Assembly: GCA_045585875.1 (NCBI GenBank)
Contig: JAZMZH010000081.1
Span: forward strand, 1-39,532
Direction of reading: 5' to 3'
From: JAVBQJ01 sp045585875
GTDB lineage: Bacteria; Verrucomicrobiota; Lentisphaeria; Victivallales; Victivallaceae
DNA: 39,532 nucleotides
A program made the translations under genes and the position numbers. How positions within the stretch are numbered: position 1 is the stretch's first letter; each line of letters starts with the position of its first letter. Below, in pieces: positions 32,610 through 39,532 of the stretch. A model generated the notes under the pieces. The model did no database searches and was not told the origin of the DNA. It was given only the letters and a program-made list of their open reading frames with translations.

Positions 32610-33395
32610 ATGGACAGGATCGTTTCCGGAATCTCTTCCGCCGCCGCAGGAGGACGTCCGAGCACCGGACGGGGAAAGGCGTTTCTGACGGCGGCGCTGC
32701 TGACGGCGGCAGCTGCGGCATCCGGCGGGGACCGGCTGGCGATCACCCTGTTCGGCGGCCCGGATTGTCCGGCATGCCTGAAGCAAAAGGAGATTATCCG
32801 GGAGATGCGGGATTCGGGCGAACTTCCCGCCGAAACGGAGGTCGTGTTCCGGGAACTTCCCGCCGACCGCGCGTATTTCGAGGAACGCGGCGTCTCCGGA
32901 TACCCGGTCACCGTGGTCGAGATCGACGGCCGGGAACGCTGCCGGATCAACGGCCTCTGCGAATCCGACATCCTGCTGCGGCTGGCCGGGCTCCGCCCCG
33001 CATCGGCCGCGAACGTCTCCATGCGCGCCCGGGTGGAGGCGGTCTCCGTGCCTTCCTGCCGCGACTCCGTTTATCCGAATTGGAACGCCGCGCTGCTGGT
33101 GCGGCCTGAAACTCCCGGCGCCTCCCCGGCGGTCATGGTGGTGCCCTGCCGCCGGGACGGGGCGATGCTGCCCCTGCCGGAGGCCGGAGCGGTGCTGGAT
33201 TTTCAATTTTCCCCCTGGGACGAGTGCGGCGAAAATATCCGGAGCATGGGGCTTGAGGATGATTTCGGACGATACGAGCTGCCGTGGTTTTTTTCGCCCC
33301 AAAGCCGCGCCGTGCCCGCCTCGGGCGGGGAACCTACTTCTGACAGCGGGGACAGTAAACCGACGACCGGCCGCCCAGACGCACGCACTCCATGA
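32610..33395 (+). CDS. Exported thioredoxin-fold protein with CPAC motif
   Basis: I recognise only a fold-level likeness. This 261-residue protein has an unusually long polar N terminus (about 22 residues) before a hydrophobic export-type segment (about 24-38). It then runs LAITLFGGPDCPACLKQKEII, a thioredoxin/glutaredoxin start with CPAC at about residues 53-56. GYPVTVVEIDG fits the cis-proline strand. The last 140 residues match nothing I know. It begins one base after the ABC-F stop codon. Its last 62 bases overlap the end of the convergent fpg gene, and its C-terminal tail is low-complexity. A periplasmic redox role is plausible. Confidence 0.6.
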   Translation: MDRIVSGISSAAAGGRPSTGRGKAFLTAALLTAAAAASGGDRLAITLFGGPDCPACLKQKEIIREMRDSGELPAETEVVFRELPADRAYFEERGVSGYPVTVVEIDGRERCRINGLCESDILLRLAGLRPASAANVSMRARVEAVSVPSCRDSVYPNWNAALLVRPETPGASPAVMVVPCRRDGAMLPLPEAGAVLDFQFSPWDECGENIRSMGLEDDFGRYELPWFFSPQSRAVPASGGEPTSDSGDSKPTTGRPDARTP

Positions 33396-34164
33396 CCGTG
33401 CCGCATCGGGGGCAGGGCTCGCCGCCGTGACCGTAAAAGGCGAGCTCCCGGGCGAATTCGCCGGGAGTGCCGTCCACATGCCGGTAATCCCGGATGGTGC
33501 TGCCGCCTGCTTCGACGGCCAGCGCCAGAATCCGCTTCACCTCGCGGCAGAGGGTTTCGCACTCCCCGCGGGTCATTTCGCAGGCGGGTCGCAGCGGGGA
33601 GATTCCCGCCGCCGCCAGGGACTCGGTGGCGTAGATGTTTCCCACGCCCACCACCACGCGGTTGTCCATGAGAAGCACCTTGACCGGGGCTTTGCGGGCC
33701 GAAAAAACGCGAAAGAGATATTTGCCGTTGAAATCTCCGGTCAGGGGCTCCGGCCCCAGTCCGGCCAGCTTCTCCGGGTCCCGTCCGGGCGCGGGGATCG
33801 TGACGGCCTCGAAGAGACTGAAGCGCCGCGGACACTCGAAGCGCAGGGTTTCGCCGTTGTCAAGCATGATTACGATATGTTCGTGCTTGCGGCGCGGTTC
33901 TCCGGAGACCGGCGGCGCGATTCTCACGGACCCGGACATGCCGAAGTGCATGACGATACCGTGTCCGTTGGCCAGCTCCGCGATCAGATAGCGGCCCCGG
34001 CGGCGGAGAGCGGTCACCGGAGTGCCGCATATGGGGGCCTCCGCAAGGGGCGTCAGGGGAGTGCGCATTTTCGCGGTGAAGATTTCCACGCCGGTGAAAC
34101 TTCTCCCGACGAGCAGGGGGGAGAGCGCCCGGCAAATATTTTCGACCTCCGGCAGTTCCGGCAT
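33334..34164 (-). CDS. mutM: Formamidopyrimidine-DNA glycosylase (Fpg/MutM)
   Basis: This 276-residue repair enzyme removes oxidised purines such as 8-oxoguanine and cuts the abasic site. The N terminus PELPEVE supplies the catalytic proline (after Met removal) and Glu. HFGMSG, PRRFS and LMDNRVVVGVGNIYATESL are typical, and the C-terminal zinc finger CPRCG...CPRCQK is complete with the lesion-binding arginine in GRSSVY. One oddity is that the position of the conserved lysine in RRxKYL (Lys57 of E. coli) is arginine here (RRRGRYL). The ATG at 34164 is chosen because it gives the required PE N terminus; AAGG lies upstream. Confidence 0.93.
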   Translation of the reverse strand: MPELPEVENICRALSPLLVGRSFTGVEIFTAKMRTPLTPLAEAPICGTPVTALRRRGRYLIAELANGHGIVMHFGMSGSVRIAPPVSGEPRRKHEHIVIMLDNGETLRFECPRRFSLFEAVTIPAPGRDPEKLAGLGPEPLTGDFNGKYLFRVFSARKAPVKVLLMDNRVVVGVGNIYATESLAAAGISPLRPACEMTRGECETLCREVKRILALAVEAGGSTIRDYRHVDGTPGEFARELAFYGHGGEPCPRCGTVMECVRLGGRSSVYCPRCQK

Positions 34165-34193
34165 GACACACCTTCTGAAGAATTTTTTCAATG

Positions 34194-34223
34194 AATATAG
34201 CATAATTATCGTCAAATGGCCAA
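34194..34223 (-). promoter_or_regulatory. Probable promoter of fpg
   Basis: TTGGCC (34218-34223), 18 bases, TATATT (34194-34199) on the minus strand. The surrounding 173-base divergent gap is much more AT-rich than the genes. Confidence 0.55.
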
Positions 34224-34231
34224 TAAAAAAA

Positions 34232-34259
34232 TTGCAAAAAACCAATTCGGTATTATATT
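34232..34259 (+). promoter_or_regulatory. Promoter of serC
   Basis: TTGCAA (34232-34237), 16 bases, TATATT (34254-34259), with a predicted start about 70 bases before the serC ATG. Confidence 0.65.
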
Positions 34260-34337
34260 ATCTAAGTATTGGATATTTCACAGGCCGCGCCGCCGTTTCC
34301 GTGGAGGTTCCGGTCTGAAAACGAAAAGAGGTGTCTC

Positions 34338-35414
34338 ATGATCTACAATTTCAGCGCAGGGCCGGCCATGCTGCCGGTGGAAGTCATGCGGAAAGCCCAG
34401 GAGGAATTCCGGGACTATCAGAATTCCGGACGCGGGGTCATGGAGCTCTCCCACCGCGGCAAGATCTTCACCGGCATCATCGAAAAAACCATCGCCGACG
34501 TCCGTGAGCTCATGAACATCTCCGACGATTACGCGGTCGTCTTCATTCAGGGCGGCGCCAGCATGCTTTTCGCCCTCACTCCCATGAACCTCCTCAACGG
34601 CGGCACCGCCGATTACGCCGACACCGGCGTCTGGAGCGCCAAGGCGGCCAAGGAGGCCAAACTCTTCGGAAACGTCAATATCGTCTGCTCCAGCAAGGAG
34701 ACCAAATACGACCATATCCCGGACTTCGGCGAGTGGCGGCGCAGCCCCGATGCCGCCTATCTCCACATCACCAGCAACAACACCGTGGCCGGGACCCAGT
34801 ACCGGGTGTTCCCGAAAGTCGAGCCGGGCATCCCCATGATCGCCGACATGTCCAGCGACATCATGAGCCGGGTGATCAACGTCAACGATTTCGGCCTGAT
34901 TTACGCCGGAGCCCAGAAGAACCTCGGACCGGCGGGCATGGCTTTTTGCATCATCCGCAAAGATCTGGCCGAGCGCACCGGAGCGTCGGTGCCGACCATG
35001 ATGAGATTCGGCACCTACATCAATGAGAATTCCCTCTTCAACACGCCTCCGACCTTCGGCATCTACATGCTGGGTCTGGTAGCCGAGTGGCTGAAGAGCA
35101 AAGGCGGCATCCCCGCCGTCGAAAAGATCAACGACGCCAAGGCCGCGCGGCTTTACGACTATCTGGACTCCTCGGATTTTTACGCCACTCCGGTGGCCAA
35201 AAGCAGCCGTTCCCGGATGAACGTGGTCTTCCGCACTCCCGGCGAGGAGCTGGACGCCCTCTTCGTGAAGGAGGCCGCCGCCAACGGCCTCACCGACCTT
35301 AAGGGCCACCGTCTGGTGGGCGGTCTCCGGGCCAGCATCTACAATGCCATGCCCATGGAGGGGATTGAAACCCTGATCGACTTCATGAAGGAGTTCGCCC
35401 GCAAAAACGGCTGA
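34338..35414 (+). CDS. serC: Phosphoserine aminotransferase SerC
   Basis: This 358-residue cytosolic PLP enzyme makes phosphoserine from phosphohydroxypyruvate in serine synthesis and may also serve pyridoxal phosphate synthesis. It begins with the family's NFSAGPAMLP. GVMELSHRGK, FIQGGASMLF and HITSNNTVAGTQY follow, and the PLP lysine lies in YAGAQKNLGPAG near residue 196. The C terminus GLRASIYNAMP is standard. GAGGTG lies just before the ATG. It is a single gene with its own promoter and a strong terminator 30 bases after the stop. No serA or serB is present nearby. Confidence 0.96.
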   Translation: MIYNFSAGPAMLPVEVMRKAQEEFRDYQNSGRGVMELSHRGKIFTGIIEKTIADVRELMNISDDYAVVFIQGGASMLFALTPMNLLNGGTADYADTGVWSAKAAKEAKLFGNVNIVCSSKETKYDHIPDFGEWRRSPDAAYLHITSNNTVAGTQYRVFPKVEPGIPMIADMSSDIMSRVINVNDFGLIYAGAQKNLGPAGMAFCIIRKDLAERTGASVPTMMRFGTYINENSLFNTPPTFGIYMLGLVAEWLKSKGGIPAVEKINDAKAARLYDYLDSSDFYATPVAKSSRSRMNVVFRTPGEELDALFVKEAAANGLTDLKGHRLVGGLRASIYNAMPMEGIETLIDFMKEFARKNG

Positions 35415-35443
35415 CGGTTTCCTCCGTCCGCCCGACACATCCG

Positions 35444-35473
35444 CCGTGCCGCGTCCGCCGCGGCACGGTTTTT
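35444..35473 (+). terminator. Strong intrinsic terminator of serC
   Basis: CCGTGCCGCG (35444-35453) pairs perfectly with CGCGGCACGG (35459-35468) around a five-base loop and is followed by five T (35469-35473). Confidence 0.88.
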
Positions 35474-35487
35474 CATTATCTCCGGAA

Positions 35488-35539
35488 CCGGTTTCCCGCT
35501 TCGGAAACCGGCATCCGGTCTCCCCGGATGCGGATTTTT
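35488..35539 (+). repeat. Two back-to-back hairpins, the second terminator-like
   Basis: CCGGTTTCC (35488-35496) pairs with GGAAACCGG (35503-35511). Directly after it GCATCCGG (35511-35518) pairs with CCGGATGC (35524-35531), followed closely by five T (35535-35539). They lie between the serC terminator and the phoH promoter and may act as a back-up terminator. Confidence 0.55.
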
Positions 35540-35572
35540 GCGAATTAATCGGCAAATTCCCGGATCGGCGAC

Positions 35573-35601
35573 TTGATTTTCCGGCTTCGGACGGCTATCT
35601 T
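35573..35601 (+). promoter_or_regulatory. Promoter of the PIN-PhoH gene
   Basis: TTGATT (35573-35578), 17 bases, TATCTT (35596-35601). The predicted start lies about 15 to 20 bases before the GTG codon, so the leader is very short. Confidence 0.6.
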
Positions 35602-35625
35602 TCAGGAGCAACAAGGAGGTTTCCT

Positions 35626-36975
35626 GTGGCCGTAAAACTTTTCGTACTCGACACCAATGTACTGCTTCACGATCCCCAGGCGCTTACCGTATTCGCCGAC
35701 AACGATGTGGCCATAACGCTGGCGGTGCTGGAGGAGCTTGACAAATTCAAGCGAAATCAGGACGAGCTCGGACGCAACGCCCGGCGGGTCATCCGCAATC
35801 TTGACCGTCTCCGCACCTCCGGCAGTCTGCGGGACGGGGTCCCCCTGTCCGGCCTCCCCGGCGGCGCCACCGGCAAACTTTTCATCCCCTGTTCGCTGGA
35901 GGATGACTATTCGCAGATGCTTTCCAGCATGGAAAACGCCGGGTGGAGCAGCGACTACGCCGACAACCGCATCCTGTGCACCGCCAGAAAACTCGGCGAA
36001 TCCCGGCAGGTCATCTTCGTCAGCAAGGACATAAACCTCCGGCTGAAAGCCGCCGCCATGGGCCTTAAAGTGATGGATTTCGAGCGGAACAAGGTTCCCG
36101 AAGCCGACCATTACACCGGCTGGCGCAGCGTCGATCTCTCCCGCCAGGACCTCGAGCTGGCCGGACGGGGCGGCATGCCGGATCCCCTTAAGGATCTGGC
36201 TCCCAATGAATTCGCCGTCTCGGAATCCGGGGACGGCCGGACCGCCCTTTTCAGACGCGCTCCCGAGGGCGTCCTGAAGTCGATCCGATACCCCGCCGAA
36301 AGCCGGGTCTGGAATATTACGCCGCGCAACCGGGAGCAGGCCATGGCTCTGGAGCTCCTGACCAACCCGGACATTCAGCTGGTGACTATGACCGGAGGTG
36401 CCGGTACCGGGAAAACTCTGCTGGCCATCGCCGCCGGTCTGAGCGGAGTGCTCCGGGACGGACGCTACGAACGCATCCTGGTTTCCCGCCCCATCATCCC
36501 TCTTGGAAACGATCTCGGCTATCTGCCGGGAGCGAAAAACGACAAGCTCGCCAGCTGGATGCAGCCGATATTCGACAATCTCGAAGTGCTGCTGGCCGAA
36601 AACGGCGCCCGTGAAACCGGCCGGAAAAGCGGCGGCCGGATCACTGCCGAAACTCTCATCAACAGTAAAAAACTGGAACTTGAAGCCATCACCTACATCC
36701 GGGGCCGCAGTATCCCCCGGCAGTTCGTCGTCATCGACGAGGCCCAGAATCTCACGCCGCACGAAGTGAAAACCATCATCAGCCGGGCCGGAGAGGGCAC
36801 GAAGATCATTCTCACCGGCGACCCGGCCCAGATCGACAATCCCTATCTGGACACCGCCGGCAACGGTCTCATCTACTGCGTGGAGAAATTCCGCAGCTCC
36901 GGGATTGCCGGACACATAACCCTGACCTCTTCGGAACGGAGCCCCCTGGCTGCCCTGGCCGCCAAACTGCTGTAA
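35626..36975 (+). CDS. PIN-domain plus PhoH-like ATPase (PhoH2 type)
   Basis: This 449-residue protein joins an N-terminal PIN ribonuclease domain (about residues 1-150; LFVLDTNVLLHDP, VLEELDKFK, NRILCTA) to a C-terminal PhoH ATPase (about 225-449). Walker A is GGAGTGKTLLA near residue 258, and Walker B is VIDEAQNLTPHE, followed by ILTGDPAQID. Proteins with this layout unwind and cut RNA. The acidic PIN residues (Asp in VLDTN, Glu in LEELD) are present. The start is GTG at 35626, because AAGGAGG lies six bases upstream and the protein then begins at the first PIN strand. No antitoxin-like gene overlaps it. It is a single gene; no terminator is seen after it. Confidence 0.93.
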   Translation: MAVKLFVLDTNVLLHDPQALTVFADNDVAITLAVLEELDKFKRNQDELGRNARRVIRNLDRLRTSGSLRDGVPLSGLPGGATGKLFIPCSLEDDYSQMLSSMENAGWSSDYADNRILCTARKLGESRQVIFVSKDINLRLKAAAMGLKVMDFERNKVPEADHYTGWRSVDLSRQDLELAGRGGMPDPLKDLAPNEFAVSESGDGRTALFRRAPEGVLKSIRYPAESRVWNITPRNREQAMALELLTNPDIQLVTMTGGAGTGKTLLAIAAGLSGVLRDGRYERILVSRPIIPLGNDLGYLPGAKNDKLASWMQPIFDNLEVLLAENGARETGRKSGGRITAETLINSKKLELEAITYIRGRSIPRQFVVIDEAQNLTPHEVKTIISRAGEGTKIILTGDPAQIDNPYLDTAGNGLIYCVEKFRSSGIAGHITLTSSERSPLAALAAKLL

Positions 36976-37023
36976 CTGTGCTCCGGCCGCGCCGGTCCCG
37001 ACGCCGGAGGCCGGGGGGACGCC

Positions 37024-37073
37024 CCGGACGGGACGGAAGAGAACCCGGGAAAAATCCCGCCGGACGGGACGGA
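37024..37073 (+). repeat. Short direct repeat downstream of the PIN-PhoH gene
   Basis: CCGGACGGGACGGA occurs at 37024-37037 and again at 37060-37073, with similar purine-rich tails. A hairpin, GGAGGTT-CAA-AACCTCC at 37096-37112, overlaps the stop of the neighbouring regulator gene. No T run follows it. Confidence 0.5.
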
Positions 37074-37101
37074 GGAGAAAGATCCGGCTCCGGACGGAGG
37101 T

Positions 37102-37401
37102 TCAAAACCTCCGGATGCTCTTGCGCTCGCGCCGGAGCGCATCGTCGGTGCCGAGTACGGCGGCGATGCGGAGTCTGCCCTCGATCCTCGGGACATAGTA
37201 ACCGCATTCGTAGTGGGATATGGTGGCCCGGCTGATCTGGCATCGGAGCCCCAACTGACTTTGATTGTATTTGCGGAATTTCCGCCACTTGCGCAGCCGC
37301 TCGGCGAAAGAACCGGTCATTTCAATATCCGTCACCGGTTCCGGCGCCCGGTTGCACTCGCCCCTGATCATGAAAGTGCCGGGGATATACCTGATCTTCA
37401 T
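37102..37401 (-). CDS. Small XRE-type helix-turn-helix regulator
   Basis: This 99-residue protein carries a Cro/C1-type helix-turn-helix at about residues 31-82. LRKWRKFRKYNQSQLG is the first part, then the recognition region ISRATISHYECG and YVPRIEGRLRIAAVLG. The 30 residues before it match nothing known. The ATG at 37401 is the best start within the frame, although the nearest ribosome-site-like sequence (GGAG) is about 14 bases away. A five-codon frame (ATG TTG CAT ACG AAA TGA) sits between that site and the ATG and overlaps it as ATGA, so a tiny leader is conceivable. The target genes are unknown; the AGCS symporter lies upstream on the same strand but has a separate promoter. Confidence 0.75.
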   Translation of the reverse strand: MKIRYIPGTFMIRGECNRAPEPVTDIEMTGSFAERLRKWRKFRKYNQSQLGLRCQISRATISHYECGYYVPRIEGRLRIAAVLGTDDALRRERKSIRRF

Positions 37402-37441
37402 TTCGTATGCAACATCTCCAAAAAAAAATAAGAATTCTCTT

Positions 37442-37470
37442 AATATATTCCGCCGAAACGGCAAATGCAA
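37442..37470 (-). promoter_or_regulatory. Promoter of the XRE-type regulator
   Basis: TTGCAT (37465-37470), 17 bases, TATATT (37442-37447) on the minus strand, about 40 bases before the ATG. Confidence 0.7.
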
Positions 37471-37741
37471 ATTGCCGGAGCTTAAAAGAAAAACTTTTTG
37501 TACTTTTTCACGGATATTTGCGGGGAACGGGCAATTCAGGTCCGGAAAAGTTGATTTCTCCGCCTGCGTGAATGATATCACGAAATGCGTTTCCCGTCAT
37601 GGGGATCTTTTCAATAAAAATATCAATGAAAGGGATTTGGATTATGCTTTTGAACCGATTTGCTCTTGCCCTGCCCCCGCCGCCGGCGATCCTGCGACGA
37701 TGCGCGGCACGGCAATAAAGGGAACTGTCCGCCGGAAACGG
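37471..37741. other. Gap between symporter end and regulator promoter
   Basis: The gene-free stretch 37402-37741 is 340 bases long and holds the regulator's promoter in its left part. In this remaining piece I see only one weak hairpin (AGGGA at 37719-37723 with TCCCT at 37746-37750, read on the minus strand before TTTATT), which could terminate the symporter transcript. A 30-codon frame from 37626 has no ribosome site or recognisable product. Confidence 0.4.
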
Positions 37742-39136
37742 TCAATCCCTGCGCGCCGCCGCCGCGACCGTACCGGAAAGAGCGATCAGCGCTGCCGCAT
37801 TGGGCAGCACCATCAGCTGATTCAGCAGATCCTGAAGGTCCCACACGAAATCGCTTTTCATCAGCGTGCCGCAGAAGATGAACGCTATCGCCACGACTGA
37901 ATAGATCGGCGTCGAACGTTTCCCCCAGAGGTAGTTGCAGTTGATTTTGCCGAAGAGATTCCAGACGATGACGGACGAGAACGCGAAAAAGAACAGACAC
38001 ACCGCGACAAAGATGTTGCCGACGGCGCTTGAACTGACAGAGGAGATCGCATGCTGCATGAGATTGGTTTGCGTCAGACCGCTTGACGCGAGCATGGCGC
38101 GGTAGGTGTCGCCGGTCGCGTGCGCCAGCGGTCCGTCGCCGGTGTAGATCGTCGATATCACGACCAGCGCCGTCATCGTCAGTATGACAAAGGTGTCGAT
38201 GAAAAGCCCGACCATCGCGACCGTGCCTTGAACATGCGGCGACGGCACATCGGCGAGGGCGTGCAGATGCGGAGTTGAGCCCATCCCCGCTTCGTTGGAA
38301 AAAAGCCCCCGTTTGATTCCCTGGCTGAGCGCCGTCTTGAATGCGTAACCGAAGCCGCCTCCCAGCAGCGCTTCGGGCGAAAACGCGTATCGAAAGATGC
38401 AGCCGAACGTCGCAGGCAGGTAACGGATGCGCAGCGCAAGTACCGCCAGCCCGCCGACGAGAAAAAAGATTGCCATGAACGGCGCGATCTTATCAAGGAC
38501 GCTTATCAGGCGCGACAGTCCGCCGATCAGGATCAGACCGGCGAAGAGCGAAAGCGCCGTCCCCGTTGCCCACGGGGGGAGGCCGAAGGCGGTCTGACAG
38601 GTGGCGCTGATGGAGTTCACCTGGACCATGCACCCCACGCATCCGAGCGCGATGATGATCGCCACGGCGAAAAATCCCGCCAGAAAGATCCCGATCCTGC
38701 CGGGGAAGGCCTTGCGAATGTAATAAACCGGTCCGCCTTCGATCATGCCGCTCGGCGTTACGACCCGGGTTTTTTGGGCGAGCACCGCTTCCGCGTAGAT
38801 CGTCGCCATGCCGAAGGAGGCGATCACCCACATCCAGAAGATCGCTCCGGGACCTCCGATCAGGATTGCACCCGACGCGCCTACGATGTTGCCGGTGCCG
38901 ACCTGAGCCGCGACCGCCGCCATCAGCGACTGAAACGGACTGATGCCCACGTCCGAGTGCGGCCGTGTGCCGTTGGATCTGCCCAGAGCATTGCGCACGC
39001 CTTCGCGGAAACAGCGGAACTGAACGAAGCGGGTGCGAATGGAAAAAAACACTCCGCAGCCGATCAGCAGCACAGTCAGCACATAGTCCGATAAAACCGC
39101 ATTGAGCCAGGCAATCGTCTGCTGCAGACACTCCAT
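37742..39136 (-). CDS. AGCS-family sodium:alanine (amino acid) symporter
   Basis: This 464-residue inner-membrane carrier takes up alanine, glycine or a similar amino acid with Na+. It has about 10-11 helices. Family blocks are SPFQSLMAAVAAQVGTGNIVGA near residue 70, FWMWVIASFGMATIYAEAVLAQ, GGPVYYI, and GLFSNEAGMGSTPHLHALAD near residue 285. The ATG at 39136 is chosen by family alignment; its ribosome site is weak, and another in-frame ATG lies at 39157. Base use differs from the rest of the window: CCGG is several times rarer, and GCG/CGCG combinations are common. Recent acquisition is possible. Confidence 0.92.
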   Translation of the reverse strand: MECLQQTIAWLNAVLSDYVLTVLLIGCGVFFSIRTRFVQFRCFREGVRNALGRSNGTRPHSDVGISPFQSLMAAVAAQVGTGNIVGASGAILIGGPGAIFWMWVIASFGMATIYAEAVLAQKTRVVTPSGMIEGGPVYYIRKAFPGRIGIFLAGFFAVAIIIALGCVGCMVQVNSISATCQTAFGLPPWATGTALSLFAGLILIGGLSRLISVLDKIAPFMAIFFLVGGLAVLALRIRYLPATFGCIFRYAFSPEALLGGGFGYAFKTALSQGIKRGLFSNEAGMGSTPHLHALADVPSPHVQGTVAMVGLFIDTFVILTMTALVVISTIYTGDGPLAHATGDTYRAMLASSGLTQTNLMQHAISSVSSSAVGNIFVAVCLFFFAFSSVIVWNLFGKINCNYLWGKRSTPIYSVVAIAFIFCGTLMKSDFVWDLQDLLNQLMVLPNAAALIALSGTVAAAARRD

Positions 39137-39185
39137 TTCCGCACCATCTCTTCCCATCCGAGAAAACGATACAACAGCATTATAT

Positions 39186-39214
39186 AATATATGCTCCGGA
39201 TCACGGAAAATCAA
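39186..39214 (-). promoter_or_regulatory. Promoter of the AGCS symporter gene
   Basis: TTGATT (39209-39214), 17 bases, TATATT (39186-39191) on the minus strand. Confidence 0.7.
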
Positions 39215-39301
39215 GCGGTAAACTTTGATTCGCCATGATGGAAGTTTTTTTCAATATCATCCGGGATTGCCGCGAAGCGAACTCCGGACCGCCGCGAAGG
39301 G

Positions 39302-39384
39302 ATTGTCAAGCGATCCCTTGACAATTTCTCCGCGGCCGCCCCGTCCGATCGTCCGGAAGAGCGGCAAATGATCTCTTGACAAAT
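39302..39384. repeat. Inverted and direct repeats built on CTTGACAA
   Basis: ATTGTCAAG (39302-39310) and CTTGACAAT (39317-39325) form a perfect inverted repeat with a six-base loop. GATCYCTTGACAAWT then occurs as a direct repeat at 39312-39326 and 39370-39384. The TTGACA cores have no good -10 partner at 16-18 bases. They may be operator sites for the symporter or for a gene beyond the right edge. No gene is seen in 39215-39532. Confidence 0.5.
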
Positions 39385-39532
39385 CCGGCGCCCGGCGGAG
39401 GAAATCTTCGGAATTGTCGCTTGCGGCGCCGGAACCGGGGTTGCACGCTCTTTCCCGCCGATGTAATTTACGGAAAATGCCGAAAAGAAGAGGAAAAGTG
39501 AAAAATAACTTAATTTTCTTGTTGATTTATTC

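Noticed and set aside
28238..33022. A 1594-codon open frame on the minus strand across the kinase and ABC-F genes
   Set aside because: It is antisense to well-supported genes, has no recognisable domain, spans two gene boundaries, and reads as arginine-, glycine- and histidine-rich filler. Such frames arise in GC-rich genes that seldom use codons whose complement is a stop.
35626..36975. PIN-PhoH gene as half of a toxin-antitoxin pair
   Set aside because: No small antitoxin-like gene precedes it; the upstream 211 bases hold terminators and a promoter only.
37384..37401. A five-codon leader peptide in front of the XRE gene
   Set aside because: GGAG abuts its ATG without a spacer, so efficient initiation is unlikely; mentioned only as a possibility in the gene entry.
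37626..37718. A 30-codon frame (starting MKGIWIMLLNRF) after the symporter gene
   Set aside because: No ribosome site or promoter is seen, and the product is too short and unremarkable to support.

Overview
This is a GC-rich stretch of a Gram-negative bacterial chromosome with 29 protein genes and one tRNA gene, densely packed on both strands. Outer-membrane and cell-wall genes (BamA, an MsbA-type lipid exporter, MurC), a Ser/Thr kinase fused to a sulfatase-modifying-factor-like domain, a GH36 alpha-galactosidase and a DUF6259 protein suggest the PVC superphylum. Lentisphaerota (Victivallis-like) is my best guess, inferred from family content only. No phage, transposase, CRISPR array or rRNA gene is visible.

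Layout. (1) 150-3252, plus strand: an RdgC-like protein, a small DUF486 membrane protein, and a zinc/manganese-type ABC substrate-binding protein and ATPase, with no permease gene. (2) 3271-12209, minus strand, read right to left: sugar aminotransferase (DegT family), MsbA-like exporter, MurC, S-adenosylhomocysteine hydrolase, a secreted AlgX/AlgJ-like protein and a copper-type P1B ATPase, probably one long operon led by a clear promoter at 12298-12326. (3) 12210-13008: a palindrome-rich island and tRNA-Ser(GCU). (4) 13009-20556: DUF6259 protein, GH36 alpha-galactosidase, MATE efflux pump, atypical SDR protein and EI24/CysZ-like membrane protein. (5) 20609-25629, minus strand: BamA, NadA, MnmA, MgtC, probably one operon. 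(6) 25829-33395, plus strand: a five-gene run of four-helix membrane protein, membrane-anchored coiled-coil protein, transmembrane kinase with FGE-like domain, ABC-F ATPase and an exported CxxC thioredoxin-fold protein. (7) 33334-36975: Fpg/MutM (minus), SerC and a PIN-PhoH protein (plus). (8) 37102-39136, minus strand: a small XRE-type regulator and an AGCS sodium:amino-acid symporter whose base composition differs from the rest.

Thirteen promoters can be read directly. They share a sigma-70-like layout, usually TTGnnn, 16-18 bases, then TATATT. This supports the operon boundaries.

The best candidate for an undescribed system is the five-gene operon at 25829-33395. A kinase with a cytoplasmic catalytic domain and a large predicted periplasmic part is genetically tied (4-base overlap) to a coiled-coil protein anchored in the inner membrane, and that protein to a small membrane protein vaguely like MotA/ExbB. 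This looks like a transmembrane signalling unit, possibly linked to translation through the ABC-F protein. The function is inference.
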